From positions 5,017,001 to 5,081,000 of the forward strand of contig NZ_CP136920.1 of assembly GCF_033100135.1 (NCBI RefSeq): DNA of 64,000 nucleotides, in the 5' to 3' direction. This stretch comes from Rubellicoccus peritrichatus. GTDB taxonomy: Bacteria > Verrucomicrobiota > Verrucomicrobiia > Opitutales > Cerasicoccaceae. The notes below the pieces were generated by a model. It was not told the DNA's origin. It saw only the letters and a program-made list of their open reading frames with translations, and did not search any database. This document shows, piece after piece, positions 47,991 through 56,960 of this stretch. Made by a program: the position numbers and the translations under genes. Numbering within the stretch: position 1 is the first letter of the stretch; each line of letters begins with the position of its first letter.

Positions 47991-49634
47991 TTACGGCCGG
48001 CCAACTTTCCAGATAGCTTCAATTTCGTCAGGCTCAAGCACACGCTTGGCAATCATAAACTCATCAATGGCTCCATTGAGGTTTCGAACCTCCCATTTGG
48101 TGCCCTTAGCCCAGGCATGATAAGGCCAGTTGCCAATGTCCGCATTGCCGATCCCCAACGGTCGGGGATCTTTGATCTCACTTACTCCGATGTTCTTACC
48201 ATTTTGATAATGGCGAACTTGTTTTTTCTCACTATCATAAACTGAGGCAAGATGCATCCATTCCCCAAGGGCTACACCATGTTTTTTACTCAGTAAATTC
48301 CAGGTCGAATGATAGTGATTGCGCTCTGCTTTGCCACCCTTTGCTTTGGTTGTTTCTGAGAAGTGGAGATGCACGATACCAGGTTTAACATTGACCAAGG
48401 TCCAGTGAAGATAGCGGTCTTGTTTCGTTTCAGGATGAAAGAGCGAAATCTCAGGGGAATCTACAGCATCAAGCCGCAACCAGCAGGATAGAGTAATATC
48501 CTTGTACTCACCGGGAACGTTTAGCCTGACTCGGTTGGAAGAGTTGCGAAACTCCAAAGCCTGCTTGCCTGGCCAACGGCCTTCAACCCGCTTACAGCCA
48601 ACCACAGCGCCCTCAGTATCTGGCAACGCAGATGTCGACATATTTTTAACCGTACTATCCCAGGCACTGCCTCCATCAAAATCATAGGACACAATCACGC
48701 CTGGGTCCTCCCTCCACAATTGCTGTGAATCCTTCCACTGCTGAAACCGGCCCTGAGCTTCACCAGATAAACGGGCAGCAACGGCAAAATCATCGGCACG
48801 GGCGGTGATACTTTTTTGGACACCGTCTTTATTGACTTCAACGCCCTCGCCCGTCTGTAGAAGCTTATCCTGCTGCTCACCATCGACATTGGAGAAGACT
48901 TCAACTTCGCCATCGAGCACGTGCACCTCCCCTTCACCATCTCGATTGACGCTAACCCCGATTTCCGTCCCCAAATCGACAACATCAAAAGCTTCTGTTA
49001 AGATTTTGAACCCCCGTGCTGGTGGTGGCACGTGAGCCCAGAGGTTACCATAAATCAAACGTCCCTGATCTGCGGACTCGATCACCATTTTGGCCGGTCC
49101 CTCAATAATGACAGTCGCCCCGGAATAAAAATCGATCTGGACCAGGCCTTTTAAGATCTCCATGACCCCAGCTCCGAGAGGCGAACCATTCTCAACTCTT
49201 GGGATTGAAAGTGTCGTCCCTTCTCCCCAATGGACACCACTCAAGCGTGAAACGACGGCCACACCCTCGGCATCCAGCTGCTCTTCCGTCATTATTCCAT
49301 CTGCAACCGAGACGGGCGATGATGGTTCCCCACCCCATGGCCGCCAAAGAAAAAAGGTTAATGCGATCACAGCGGCCAAACCGGCAATCGCTGATTTGGT
49401 AAACCATCCGTAAATAACATTACTTTTAATATTAAAATCCTGGTCTGTCCAATGCGACACCACATCACGCAACTCAACGGAAAGGTAAAGTAGCTCAACC
49501 AGGTATTTTCTGGCTTCCGGTTGATTGCGGATAATATCCTGCAACTCAGCCTGCTCACTTTCAGTGAGAGCATCCTCCTTCAGCCGCTCGGCCAAGTAAC
49601 CGACGCGACGACTATCTGCGACGTGCTTACTCAT
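47991..49634 (-). CDS. FecR-like membrane protein with C-terminal LamG lectin domain
   Basis: 547 residues. A cytoplasmic N-terminus (1-75; YLAERLKEDALTESEQAELQ) of the anti-sigma kind, one membrane segment (about 80-97; IAGLAAVIALTFFLW), a FecR beta-domain (about 145-280; RGFKILTEAFDVVDLGTEIG), and a LamG/concanavalin-like domain (about 325-545; QALEFRNSSNRVRLN, DEFMIAKRVLEPDEI). The upstream ECF sigma gene overlaps it by 4 bases, so they form a regulator pair. An outside lectin domain suggests a carbohydrate signal, which is inference. Confidence 0.85.
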   Translation of the reverse strand: MSKHVADSRRVGYLAERLKEDALTESEQAELQDIIRNQPEARKYLVELLYLSVELRDVVSHWTDQDFNIKSNVIYGWFTKSAIAGLAAVIALTFFLWRPWGGEPSSPVSVADGIMTEEQLDAEGVAVVSRLSGVHWGEGTTLSIPRVENGSPLGAGVMEILKGLVQIDFYSGATVIIEGPAKMVIESADQGRLIYGNLWAHVPPPARGFKILTEAFDVVDLGTEIGVSVNRDGEGEVHVLDGEVEVFSNVDGEQQDKLLQTGEGVEVNKDGVQKSITARADDFAVAARLSGEAQGRFQQWKDSQQLWREDPGVIVSYDFDGGSAWDSTVKNMSTSALPDTEGAVVGCKRVEGRWPGKQALEFRNSSNRVRLNVPGEYKDITLSCWLRLDAVDSPEISLFHPETKQDRYLHWTLVNVKPGIVHLHFSETTKAKGGKAERNHYHSTWNLLSKKHGVALGEWMHLASVYDSEKKQVRHYQNGKNIGVSEIKDPRPLGIGNADIGNWPYHAWAKGTKWEVRNLNGAIDEFMIAKRVLEPDEIEAIWKVGRP

Positions 49635-50182
49635 CCATTGGAAGGGTTACTGTTCATTTGGCGCTGCACACATTCGTGAAGCAAGGCGTGCGCCCGTTCG
49701 AGAAACAAATACACTGACCTCACACTAATCCCCTGATCACCGGCAATATCGGCAACTCGCACTTCCTTGTGATAACGCAATTTAACAATCTTACGTAGTT
49801 TCACTGGCAGTTTTTCGAGACAATGCTGCAAATGCTCATGGCGTTCACTGAGCTGGCAACCGACAGCCATCGATTCATCTGCCAATCGAATAATATCCTC
49901 ATTTTCGAGAGGCAACGGCAGACGGGCTTGTTTGCGGCGCCAGTTCAACGCACAGAAACGCGCCACACTCATGGCCCATACCGCAAAATCTGTCCCCTCC
50001 TGAAACTGGTCAAATTTACGCCACAAGACCACACAAACCTCCTGCATCAGGTCCTCCGAGGCCTGGTGATTATGCAAAAGCGAGTAGATAAAACCGTATA
50101 TGCGGTGGCGATTCGTAACGAGTAGCTCCGAATAAAGTTCTCCACGCCGACTGCTGATTGATTCTTCTTCTGGCAATTGCAT
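49631..50182 (-). CDS. ECF-type sigma-70 family RNA polymerase sigma factor
   Basis: 183 residues from the ATG at 50182. Region 2 (about 30-85; SEDLMQEVCVVLWRKFDQF) and region 4 (about 115-170; LPVKLRKIVKLRYHKEVRVADIAGDQGISVRSVYLFLERA) are intact. This matches the sigma group found with FecR-LamG proteins in Planctomycetota and Verrucomicrobiota. Its activity is probably set by the FecR protein encoded next with a 4-base overlap (ATGA). Target promoters unknown. Confidence 0.9.
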   Translation of the reverse strand: MQLPEEESISSRRGELYSELLVTNRHRIYGFIYSLLHNHQASEDLMQEVCVVLWRKFDQFQEGTDFAVWAMSVARFCALNWRRKQARLPLPLENEDIIRLADESMAVGCQLSERHEHLQHCLEKLPVKLRKIVKLRYHKEVRVADIAGDQGISVRSVYLFLERAHALLHECVQRQMNSNPSNG

Positions 50183-50244
50183 CACTAAGGATATGTCTAC
50201 AAATGGGATAATCTGCAAACTTTCTAATCTAACCTATTACTATA

Positions 50245-51063
50245 TTACGATTGGTGGCGTAAACTCCCCGGAGTCACACCAGTCACGGCTTTAAACTGCC
50301 GGTTAAAGAAAGCGACGTCACTATAGCCCAAACCATAAGCAATCTGACTGATTGTCATGCCTGACTCCCGAATCAGGGATGTTGCCTGACTAACTCGTTT
50401 GTGCACAAGGTAAGCGTTGGGAGCACTGCCAGTCTCGGCCTTAAAACGGCGCGTAAAATGCGTCCGCGACATACCGGCGATCGCTGCCATGGATTCGACC
50501 GACCAGTCACGGTGATACTCCTGCTCAATCAATTCGATAACCTTGCGAATGCGCTCATCATGATGTGTATAGCTCTGCCTATGTGTGGCATCATCGATGA
50601 CCTGCAACAGCTGCCAGACAGCCAACTCAAAACCGAATCGGCCGCGTTCATTGATGACCTCGTACTGGGCAATGACATATCGACAAAGCGCCTGAAGAAG
50701 TTGCAGATCGTAAACTGTGGTAGCTGGGGGCGGCACATTCCAGCTTTTGGCATAAGCCATCCCACTCTCTTGATCCAATAAGTCAAAATGCATAAAGAAG
50801 ACCGAAAGCTGTTTCTCCGGATTCTGAATTCCTTCAACTCGTGTTCCCGGAGTGAGGATAAAGCAGCTGCCAGCATGAATGGAGTATGCCCTCTCATTCA
50901 CTCGAAGCTCACCTTCTCCCTTTAAAACAAGCCAAAAATCATAATCAGGCAGCGGTGGCGGGCTCCATGACCAATCCCGGTCGCAATGGTAGATACCAGG
51001 AGCCCCATTGGATCGAAGCGCCACACGAGCATGTAAATCTGACAATGACATGATGTCATCCAT
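50245..51063 (-). CDS. AraC-family regulator with N-terminal cupin
   Basis: 272 residues. N-terminal arabinose-binding-like cupin (about 25-140; DFWLVLKGEGELRVNERAYS) and C-terminal double HTH (about 170-270; MAAIAGMSRTHFTRRFKAET, IAYGLGYSDVAFFNRQFKAV). Divergent from the dioxygenase gene with 93 bases between starts, so it most likely controls that gene. A second ATG at 51051 is possible. Confidence 0.9.
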   Translation of the reverse strand: MDDIMSLSDLHARVALRSNGAPGIYHCDRDWSWSPPPLPDYDFWLVLKGEGELRVNERAYSIHAGSCFILTPGTRVEGIQNPEKQLSVFFMHFDLLDQESGMAYAKSWNVPPPATTVYDLQLLQALCRYVIAQYEVINERGRFGFELAVWQLLQVIDDATHRQSYTHHDERIRKVIELIEQEYHRDWSVESMAAIAGMSRTHFTRRFKAETGSAPNAYLVHKRVSQATSLIRESGMTISQIAYGLGYSDVAFFNRQFKAVTGVTPGSLRHQS

Positions 51064-51098
51064 AGTTCAATAGTGCAATTATCGAGTTCGAATGTCTA

Positions 51099-51127
51099 TT
51101 GAAAATGACAGGAATGGATGTTAAAAT
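51099..51127 (+). promoter_or_regulatory. Sigma-70 promoter of the phytanoyl-CoA dioxygenase-like gene
   Basis: TTGAAA (51099-51104) and TAAAAT (51122-51127), 17-base spacer. Transcription would start near 51134, which places the ATG at 51118 inside the promoter and favours 51157 as start. Confidence 0.6.
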
Positions 51128-51156
51128 GTCTACTCAATCATTTCAGAAGCACACTT

Positions 51157-52056
51157 ATGAATCTTACCCTTTCCGATACCCAGGATACATGTCCTTCATC
51201 GCTTTCCCAGCAGCAAGTCGACCTCTACCATGAACAGGGCTATTTAGCTTTTGAAAATGTCCTGTCATCCGATGAAATTGAAGCAGCGCGGGAGGGCTTT
51301 TCAGCCCTGGTCCGAAAGTACACCTTTGATTCCAAGCAGATGGAGTATCATCCGCCCCAGACTACAAAAGATCATAGCGGCAATGCACGTTTTCAATCCA
51401 AAGACAGCGACTTTATGATCCAATTCGAGCGCGGCTACACGCCTATTCCTGGAGACTACGAAGGAATGGAATTGCAAGTCAGGAAATTCATGTGGTTTGA
51501 AGAATCCATGCCCATCTTCCAAAATATCTGCTACAATCATCCCAAAATCAGCGGCATCCTGAAGGGAATACTCAAAGACGATTTCAACCTCTATCAAAGC
51601 ATGGCTCTGATCAAACCGCCTCACGGTGGTGTCGACAAGCCCTGGCATCAGGACAATGCCTACTTCTCTGTTGAAAATCTGGATCAGGTTGCGGGTATAT
51701 GGATCGCTCTGGATGATGCAGCCGTAGAAAACGGATGCATGCATGTGCTACCAGGAGGCCATCGTCTTGGGCCTATGCGCCATCACCACACAACAGATTG
51801 CGAAATTGTAGAGGGAAAATTTGATACTTCAAAGGCTGTTGCAGTTCCCGTCAAAGCCGGCGGAGCGCTTTTCTTTCATGGCTGCCTCCCGCACTTTACA
51901 CCAAAGAATAACTCCGATCAGCGACGACGTGCCATTCAGTACCATTATCGTAGCACATCGAACAACATCATTTCAAAAGAAGCCTTCAATGATGTGTTCA
52001 AAGAAAATGATGGCACGCCTGCATCCTGCGCCGCTGCCATTCCGAAGAATTTTTAA
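51157..52056 (+). CDS. Phytanoyl-CoA dioxygenase (PhyH) family protein
   Basis: 299 residues from ATG 51157. Fe(II)/2-oxoglutarate oxygenase fold: H164-x-D166 in KPWHQDNAYF and the distal His246 in GCLPHFTP, with Arg residues in DQRRRAIQYHYR. The real substrate of most bacterial PhyH proteins is unknown. AraC/PhyH divergent pairs are common in Verrucomicrobiota and Planctomycetota, often next to sugar or osmolyte genes. Confidence 0.85.
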   Translation: MNLTLSDTQDTCPSSLSQQQVDLYHEQGYLAFENVLSSDEIEAAREGFSALVRKYTFDSKQMEYHPPQTTKDHSGNARFQSKDSDFMIQFERGYTPIPGDYEGMELQVRKFMWFEESMPIFQNICYNHPKISGILKGILKDDFNLYQSMALIKPPHGGVDKPWHQDNAYFSVENLDQVAGIWIALDDAAVENGCMHVLPGGHRLGPMRHHHTTDCEIVEGKFDTSKAVAVPVKAGGALFFHGCLPHFTPKNNSDQRRRAIQYHYRSTSNNIISKEAFNDVFKENDGTPASCAAAIPKNF

Positions 52057-52069
52057 TACTAATTCTTTC

Positions 52070-52159
52070 ATCCGCAGATTACACAGATTTCCACAGATTT
52101 TTAATTCAAAAGTGAATCGTGTTGCATGAAATCTGTGGAAATCTGCATAATCTGTGGAT
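52070..52159. repeat. Long inverted repeat between convergent PhyH and lepA genes
   Basis: ATCCGCAGATTACACAGATT (arm 52070-52100) pairs with an inverse arm 52129-52159; 31 bases, two mismatches, 28-base loop. Closely related to the inner arms at 43903-43996. Confidence 0.85.
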
Positions 52160-52200
52160 CCCCCCCTAGAAGAAGGGCTAGAGACTGATCGAAGAGCCAA

Positions 52201-53997
52201 TCAACTAGTCTTCAGCACCTTGACGAAGGCATCCTGCGGGATCGCAACTTTGCCGATCTGCTTCATCCGTTTCTTACCCTCTTTCTGCTTTTCCAGCAGT
52301 TTGCGCTTACGGGTGATATCACCGCCGTAGCACTTTGCGGTCACATCCTTGCGCAATGCGCTCAGGGACTCACGGGCAACGATGTTGGAACCAACTGATG
52401 CCTGAATCGCCACCTTGAACATCTGCTGAGGCAAAATTTCCTTCAAGCGTTCACAGAGTGCCCTGCCTCGGCTTGCAGCCTTGTCGCGGTGAACAATCGA
52501 AGCAAAAGCGTCAACCGGTTCACTGTTAACAAGAATATCAAGCCGAACAAGATCGCCTGGCTGATAATCACCCAGCTCGTAATCCATCGATCCGTAGCCT
52601 TTGGTAATGGATTTGAGGCGGTCGTTGAAATCGATCAAAATTTCATTGAGCGGCAAGGTGCAGACGAGCATGACACGATCCGCATCGACTGTCTCGGTGT
52701 GGTCACAAAATCCACGCTTCTCTGAGACCAGGGCAAGGATATCACCAATGCAGCCGTTTGGCGTATGGATCGTTGCCCGGATTGTGGGCTCCTCAACCTG
52801 CTCAATCTCGCCAGGATCAGGCAGGAAGAGCGGATTATCGACATTGATAATCGAACCATCCGACTTGGTCACCTTGTAAACAACACTCGGATATGTCGAA
52901 ATAATATCCAGATCGTACTCACGGCGCAGCCGCTCCTGAACAATCTCCATATGGAGCAGGCCAAGAAAGCCACAGCGGAAACCAAATCCCAGCGCAGCCG
53001 AACTCTCCGCCTGAAAGGTCAAAGCCGCGTCATTCATCTGAAGCTTGGCCACCCCGGTTTTGAGCTTGGTGTAATCGTTCGTGTCCAGCGGATAAACGCC
53101 TGAAAAAACCATCGGGCGCACTTCTTTGTACCCAGGTAAAGGCTCCTTGGCTGGTTCACTGGTCAATGTGATGGTATCACCGATCTTGATTTGCGACAGC
53201 TCTTTGATCGCAGTGACGAGATACCCTGTGCGGCCGGCGGTCATGCTCTTCTCAGAAATCATCTGTGGCGAAAAGCGCCCGATCTCCTTGACCGTCGTCT
53301 TGGTGCCACTTCCCATAAAGACGATTTCGTCGTTCTTCTTGATTTCGCCTGAGAAGATACGGATGTAGCAGATAACACCTTTGAAAGCATCGTAAGTTGC
53401 ATCAAAGACAAGCACACGCGCTTGGGGAAAAATAGCCCAACGCGGTGGAGGCAGTCGATTCACCACCGCTGAAAGGATATCCTGAATCCCGATTCCACTC
53501 TTACCACTGGCCCGAATCGTATCCTCGCGAGGCAAGGCCAGAATCTCCTCGATCTGATGTTCAATCGCTTCGGGGTTGGCACTGGGCAGATCCACCTTGT
53601 TGATCACTGGAATGATCTCCAGGTCCTGAGCCATGGCCAAGTTGGCATTGGCCACGGTCTGCGCCTCAATCCCCTGTGCTGCGTCGATCAACAAAAGCGC
53701 CCCCTCACAAGCCGCCAGACTACGGGAAACTTCATAGGAGAAATCCACGTGCCCAGGCGTATCAATTAGATTAAGGAGGTACTCCTTTCCCTCATGCTCA
53801 TAAATCATGGACACTGGGTGGCTCTTGATCGTGATTCCGCGTTCCCGCTCAAGATCCATGGAATCGAGCAGTTGCTCCTTCATTTCACGCTGCTGAACCG
53901 TCCGCGTTTGCTCAAGCAGACGGTCAGACAGGGTTGTCTTACCATGGTCCACGTGGGCGATGATGCAAAAATTACGAATGTGGTCTATCTCAGCCAT
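52201..53997 (-). CDS. lepA: Elongation factor 4 (LepA)
   Basis: 598 residues, standard length. G1 AHVDHGKTTLSDRLLE, G3 DTPGHVDFSYEVSRSL, G4 INKVDLPSANP, and the LepA C-terminal block (AKCYGGDITRKRKLLEKQKE). A ribosome-associated GTPase acting in initiation/elongation quality control. Convergent with the PhyH gene, divergent from the ABC cassette. Confidence 0.97.
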   Translation of the reverse strand: MAEIDHIRNFCIIAHVDHGKTTLSDRLLEQTRTVQQREMKEQLLDSMDLERERGITIKSHPVSMIYEHEGKEYLLNLIDTPGHVDFSYEVSRSLAACEGALLLIDAAQGIEAQTVANANLAMAQDLEIIPVINKVDLPSANPEAIEHQIEEILALPREDTIRASGKSGIGIQDILSAVVNRLPPPRWAIFPQARVLVFDATYDAFKGVICYIRIFSGEIKKNDEIVFMGSGTKTTVKEIGRFSPQMISEKSMTAGRTGYLVTAIKELSQIKIGDTITLTSEPAKEPLPGYKEVRPMVFSGVYPLDTNDYTKLKTGVAKLQMNDAALTFQAESSAALGFGFRCGFLGLLHMEIVQERLRREYDLDIISTYPSVVYKVTKSDGSIINVDNPLFLPDPGEIEQVEEPTIRATIHTPNGCIGDILALVSEKRGFCDHTETVDADRVMLVCTLPLNEILIDFNDRLKSITKGYGSMDYELGDYQPGDLVRLDILVNSEPVDAFASIVHRDKAASRGRALCERLKEILPQQMFKVAIQASVGSNIVARESLSALRKDVTAKCYGGDITRKRKLLEKQKEGKKRMKQIGKVAIPQDAFVKVLKTS

Positions 53998-54306
53998 GAA
54001 GCATTAAAATCGGAAATCCGCGTAGGATCGCATTAAGCACCCCGCGCAAAGAAACCGGATAAAGAAAAGGCTCTGCTGCAAATTGGCAATGAGAACTTTC
54101 GCCCTTGACCGAATATGCACCGCAAAAATGACCAGAGCCAAACGGATTCACGGTTTTTAGCTCCGAAGGAGCGGTGCAGCACAGATCAATCAACCCCCAT
54201 GATTTAGACATTGAAGCCGGAATAGCTAATCGGCAGCATAGCAGCAGAACCACTCACGATTATAGCTCACTGCTCCTAAAAACCGGGAGCGCCATCTCGC
54301 TTGACT
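53998..54306. other. 309-base gap between divergent lepA and ABC genes
   Basis: Contains the hairpin GCTCC-GAA-GGAGC at 54160-54172, the same unit as at 35899. No gene and no clear promoter pair is seen; both lepA and the ABC operon must be started from here. Confidence 0.5.
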
Positions 54307-55305
54307 ATGCCTGACAGAATTTCCGATTCAGTCCCTGCAATCCGCATTTCCCAAATGCGGGTGGACTACGAATCTTTTACAGCAGTAAAGGGTCTGGATT
54401 TATCGATCCATGCTGGCCAGATTTTCGGGCTCATCGGTCCGAATGGCGCAGGCAAAACGAGCACATTCAAAGTACTGGCAACGCTCCTTGAACCTACTTA
54501 CGGCGAGGTGGCTATTGGTGGTTTTGATGTCGCTGAACAGCCCAAAGAAGCGCGCCAGGTGCTGGGCTATATGCAAGATCTCGCACCGGTCCCGTCGGAC
54601 CTCAAGGTCTGGGAGTTTCTTGACTGTTTTGCCCAGGCCTACGGCCTATCCAAAAGCGAACGAAAGGCACGGATTGGCGAATGCCTTGAGTTGGTTGAAT
54701 TAACGGAGAAGCGAAATGCATTTTGCAAATCACTCTCCCGTGGGATGACACAACGTGTCGTCCTGGCCAAAAGCCTTTTGCATTCGCCCAAAGTCATGCT
54801 TCTGGACGAGCCAGCAAGTGGGATGGATCCAGTATCGCGTGTTCGCCTGCGTGAGATTCTTCAAAAGCTGGCCCGCGACGGCGTCGCAATCCTGATCAGC
54901 TCCCACATTCTGACGGAGTTATCGAGTGTGTGCACGGAAGTCGGTATTTTGAACCATGGCGAGTTATTGGATTCGGGGCCGACTCATGAAGTAGTGGAGC
55001 GCATGAGCGCAGGCCATAACTTTCGCGGAGTGCGCTTGAAGCTGCTTGAATCGAGTGCCGAGCTCGCTCGTGTCCTGGATAAACATCAGGACATCTTCGA
55101 CATGGCTGTTTCCGAACGAGAGATTCGTTTCAAATTTTCAGGGACGCCCGCCGAACAAGTTGCCCTTCTGAAAGAGCTAATGAACCAGGATTTCGCAATC
55201 TGCTCTTTTGAAGAAATTGCGAACAACATTGAGGATATTCTGCTCAATCTAAACGTTCCACAATCCAGTAACGCCTCCATCGCGGCATCTCCAAAAGCGA
55301 AATGA
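54307..55305 (+). CDS. ABC transporter ATP-binding protein
   Basis: 332 residues from ATG 54307 (TTG at 54301 is less likely). Walker A GPNGAGKT (44-51), signature LSRGMTQRV, Walker B VMLLDEPASGMDP and the ISSHILTEL switch region. This is the one-polypeptide NBD of the ABC-2 exporter type (like CcmA/NatA). The last 70 residues resemble the usual C-terminal extension of that group. Start of a three-gene operon with overlapping stops and starts. Confidence 0.9.
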   Translation: MPDRISDSVPAIRISQMRVDYESFTAVKGLDLSIHAGQIFGLIGPNGAGKTSTFKVLATLLEPTYGEVAIGGFDVAEQPKEARQVLGYMQDLAPVPSDLKVWEFLDCFAQAYGLSKSERKARIGECLELVELTEKRNAFCKSLSRGMTQRVVLAKSLLHSPKVMLLDEPASGMDPVSRVRLREILQKLARDGVAILISSHILTELSSVCTEVGILNHGELLDSGPTHEVVERMSAGHNFRGVRLKLLESSAELARVLDKHQDIFDMAVSEREIRFKFSGTPAEQVALLKELMNQDFAICSFEEIANNIEDILLNLNVPQSSNASIAASPKAK

Positions 55306-56960
55306 ACCGAAGTATGTTACATTCAATACTCGGGTTCTTTTCGGATTTGGTTTTCTGGCGAAACCCAATCTTCATTCGATATTGTCGCGCCAAACTCAGG
55401 CCCAAAGGCTTCCTTGCCTGGTCCTTTGCCGTTTTGCTGCTTACCGGTTTCATCTTCAGCATGGTCTATCTGCTGCCACAGCGAGAGAATGACATGACAC
55501 GACTGGAAGCAGCCCGCCTGACTTTGGTTCCCTTGTTTGTGATTCAATGCGCAATTCTCATGTTCAAGGGGTCATTCAGCGTTGCCTCGGGAGTCACCCG
55601 GGAAGGAATGGAAGGTGTATTGGACTACCAGCGCCTCACGCCACTCTCTCCTGTTCAGAAAATCGTTGGCTATCTATTTGGACTACCAGTCCTGGACTAT
55701 TGCCTCTTCCTGCTGACCTTGCCCTTTATGGCCTTCACCATAATCAAAGGGCAAATCCCCCTGGACCTGATGGTGAGCCTCTACAGTGTTTTCTGTACCT
55801 CTGTCCTGCTATACCATATGACTGCGTTCATGGCGGGCATCGTCGTCACTCGACGTTTTTTGGCTGGCTTCATTTCACAGGCATTGATGGTCGTGCTCTA
55901 CTTTGTGCTGCCCAACATGACCGGCCTGGGCTATGTTTTCTTTGAGTATTTAACCGTCCGCCCAGTGGTTTACAACGAGATGACGCGTGTCTTCCCGGAA
56001 GATGCCCGCCCTCTTTTAGGCGTCGATCATGTCGATTTCTTCCAGTTTGATTTTTCGGTAGTGGCGTTTTCCCTCGTCATACAATCATTGCTGTTCTTCG
56101 TTTTTGCTGTGGTCGTCTATCGAAAGTGGCGTCAGCAAACCTTACATTTCCTGGGCAAATCCTTCACGGTGTTTGTCTACGCAGGCATCATGATTGCACT
56201 GGTAGGCAGTATGCTTCCGCTTATTGAAAACGGTCGGATCTTTCCCTCCCAGGCGACTCGCAATTACTTTGATATCGATCAATCCAGATATATTTCAGCG
56301 GAAGAAGCGGCGCTCATCCCGGGGCTATTCGGTATTTTGACCCTGATTCTGGCCATGATCATGGTCGGTCAAATGACACCAAGCCGTGATAAGCAAATGA
56401 AAGGATGGCGTCGTGCTTTTAAATACGGACGCAAGCGTATTGCCTTCGACGACGATGCATCCAGTTCATTGTGGCATACACTGATGATTGTCATAATCGG
56501 GGCAATCGGCTGGTGTGTGTTTGTCCGGTTCCTGCATGCTTCACATTGGTATGAACATTGGGCTTTGGGGCAGTATTACTGGGTCTGCGTCACGCTCGCC
56601 TTGGGCATTCCATTAATCTACTATCAGATGGCTCTGGAATCAGGTGGCTGGCGCTCGGGCTTCATCCTAATCATGCTGTTCTGGGCGATTCCCTTGTTCT
56701 TAGGAATCGTACTGATGGCAATTTCCGATTACTGGATAAACGCAGCCACTTATATTATCATGCTCAGCGGATTCGCCCTTCCGTATTTTGCTGTCCAGGC
56801 AGGCATAGAGCCCGGAGTCGTATTTGGGAACCCTGAGGCAAAGAACGCATTTTTTCATGTGCTGATACTTTACGGCGCATTATTCCCGATTTTATACGCA
56901 AAATGGCGAGAGCACCATAAAAGCATACGTAACCAGCTATTGGAGAAGAATACACCATGA
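55302..56960 (+). CDS. ABC transporter permease-like integral membrane protein
   Basis: 552 residues with about 12 membrane segments and no large soluble domain; partner permease for the NBD, start overlapping its stop by 4 bases (ATGA). I see no finer family match. Substrate unknown. The length is roughly that of two ABC-2 permease modules fused in one chain. Confidence 0.8.
   Translation: MNRSMLHSILGFFSDLVFWRNPIFIRYCRAKLRPKGFLAWSFAVLLLTGFIFSMVYLLPQRENDMTRLEAARLTLVPLFVIQCAILMFKGSFSVASGVTREGMEGVLDYQRLTPLSPVQKIVGYLFGLPVLDYCLFLLTLPFMAFTIIKGQIPLDLMVSLYSVFCTSVLLYHMTAFMAGIVVTRRFLAGFISQALMVVLYFVLPNMTGLGYVFFEYLTVRPVVYNEMTRVFPEDARPLLGVDHVDFFQFDFSVVAFSLVIQSLLFFVFAVVVYRKWRQQTLHFLGKSFTVFVYAGIMIALVGSMLPLIENGRIFPSQATRNYFDIDQSRYISAEEAALIPGLFGILTLILAMIMVGQMTPSRDKQMKGWRRAFKYGRKRIAFDDDASSSLWHTLMIVIIGAIGWCVFVRFLHASHWYEHWALGQYYWVCVTLALGIPLIYYQMALESGGWRSGFILIMLFWAIPLFLGIVLMAISDYWINAATYIIMLSGFALPYFAVQAGIEPGVVFGNPEAKNAFFHVLILYGALFPILYAKWREHHKSIRNQLLEKNTP

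Noticed and set aside
51118-51156. ATG at 51118 as start of the PhyH gene
   Set aside because: It lies within the promoter (-10 at 51122-51127), so 51157 is preferred.
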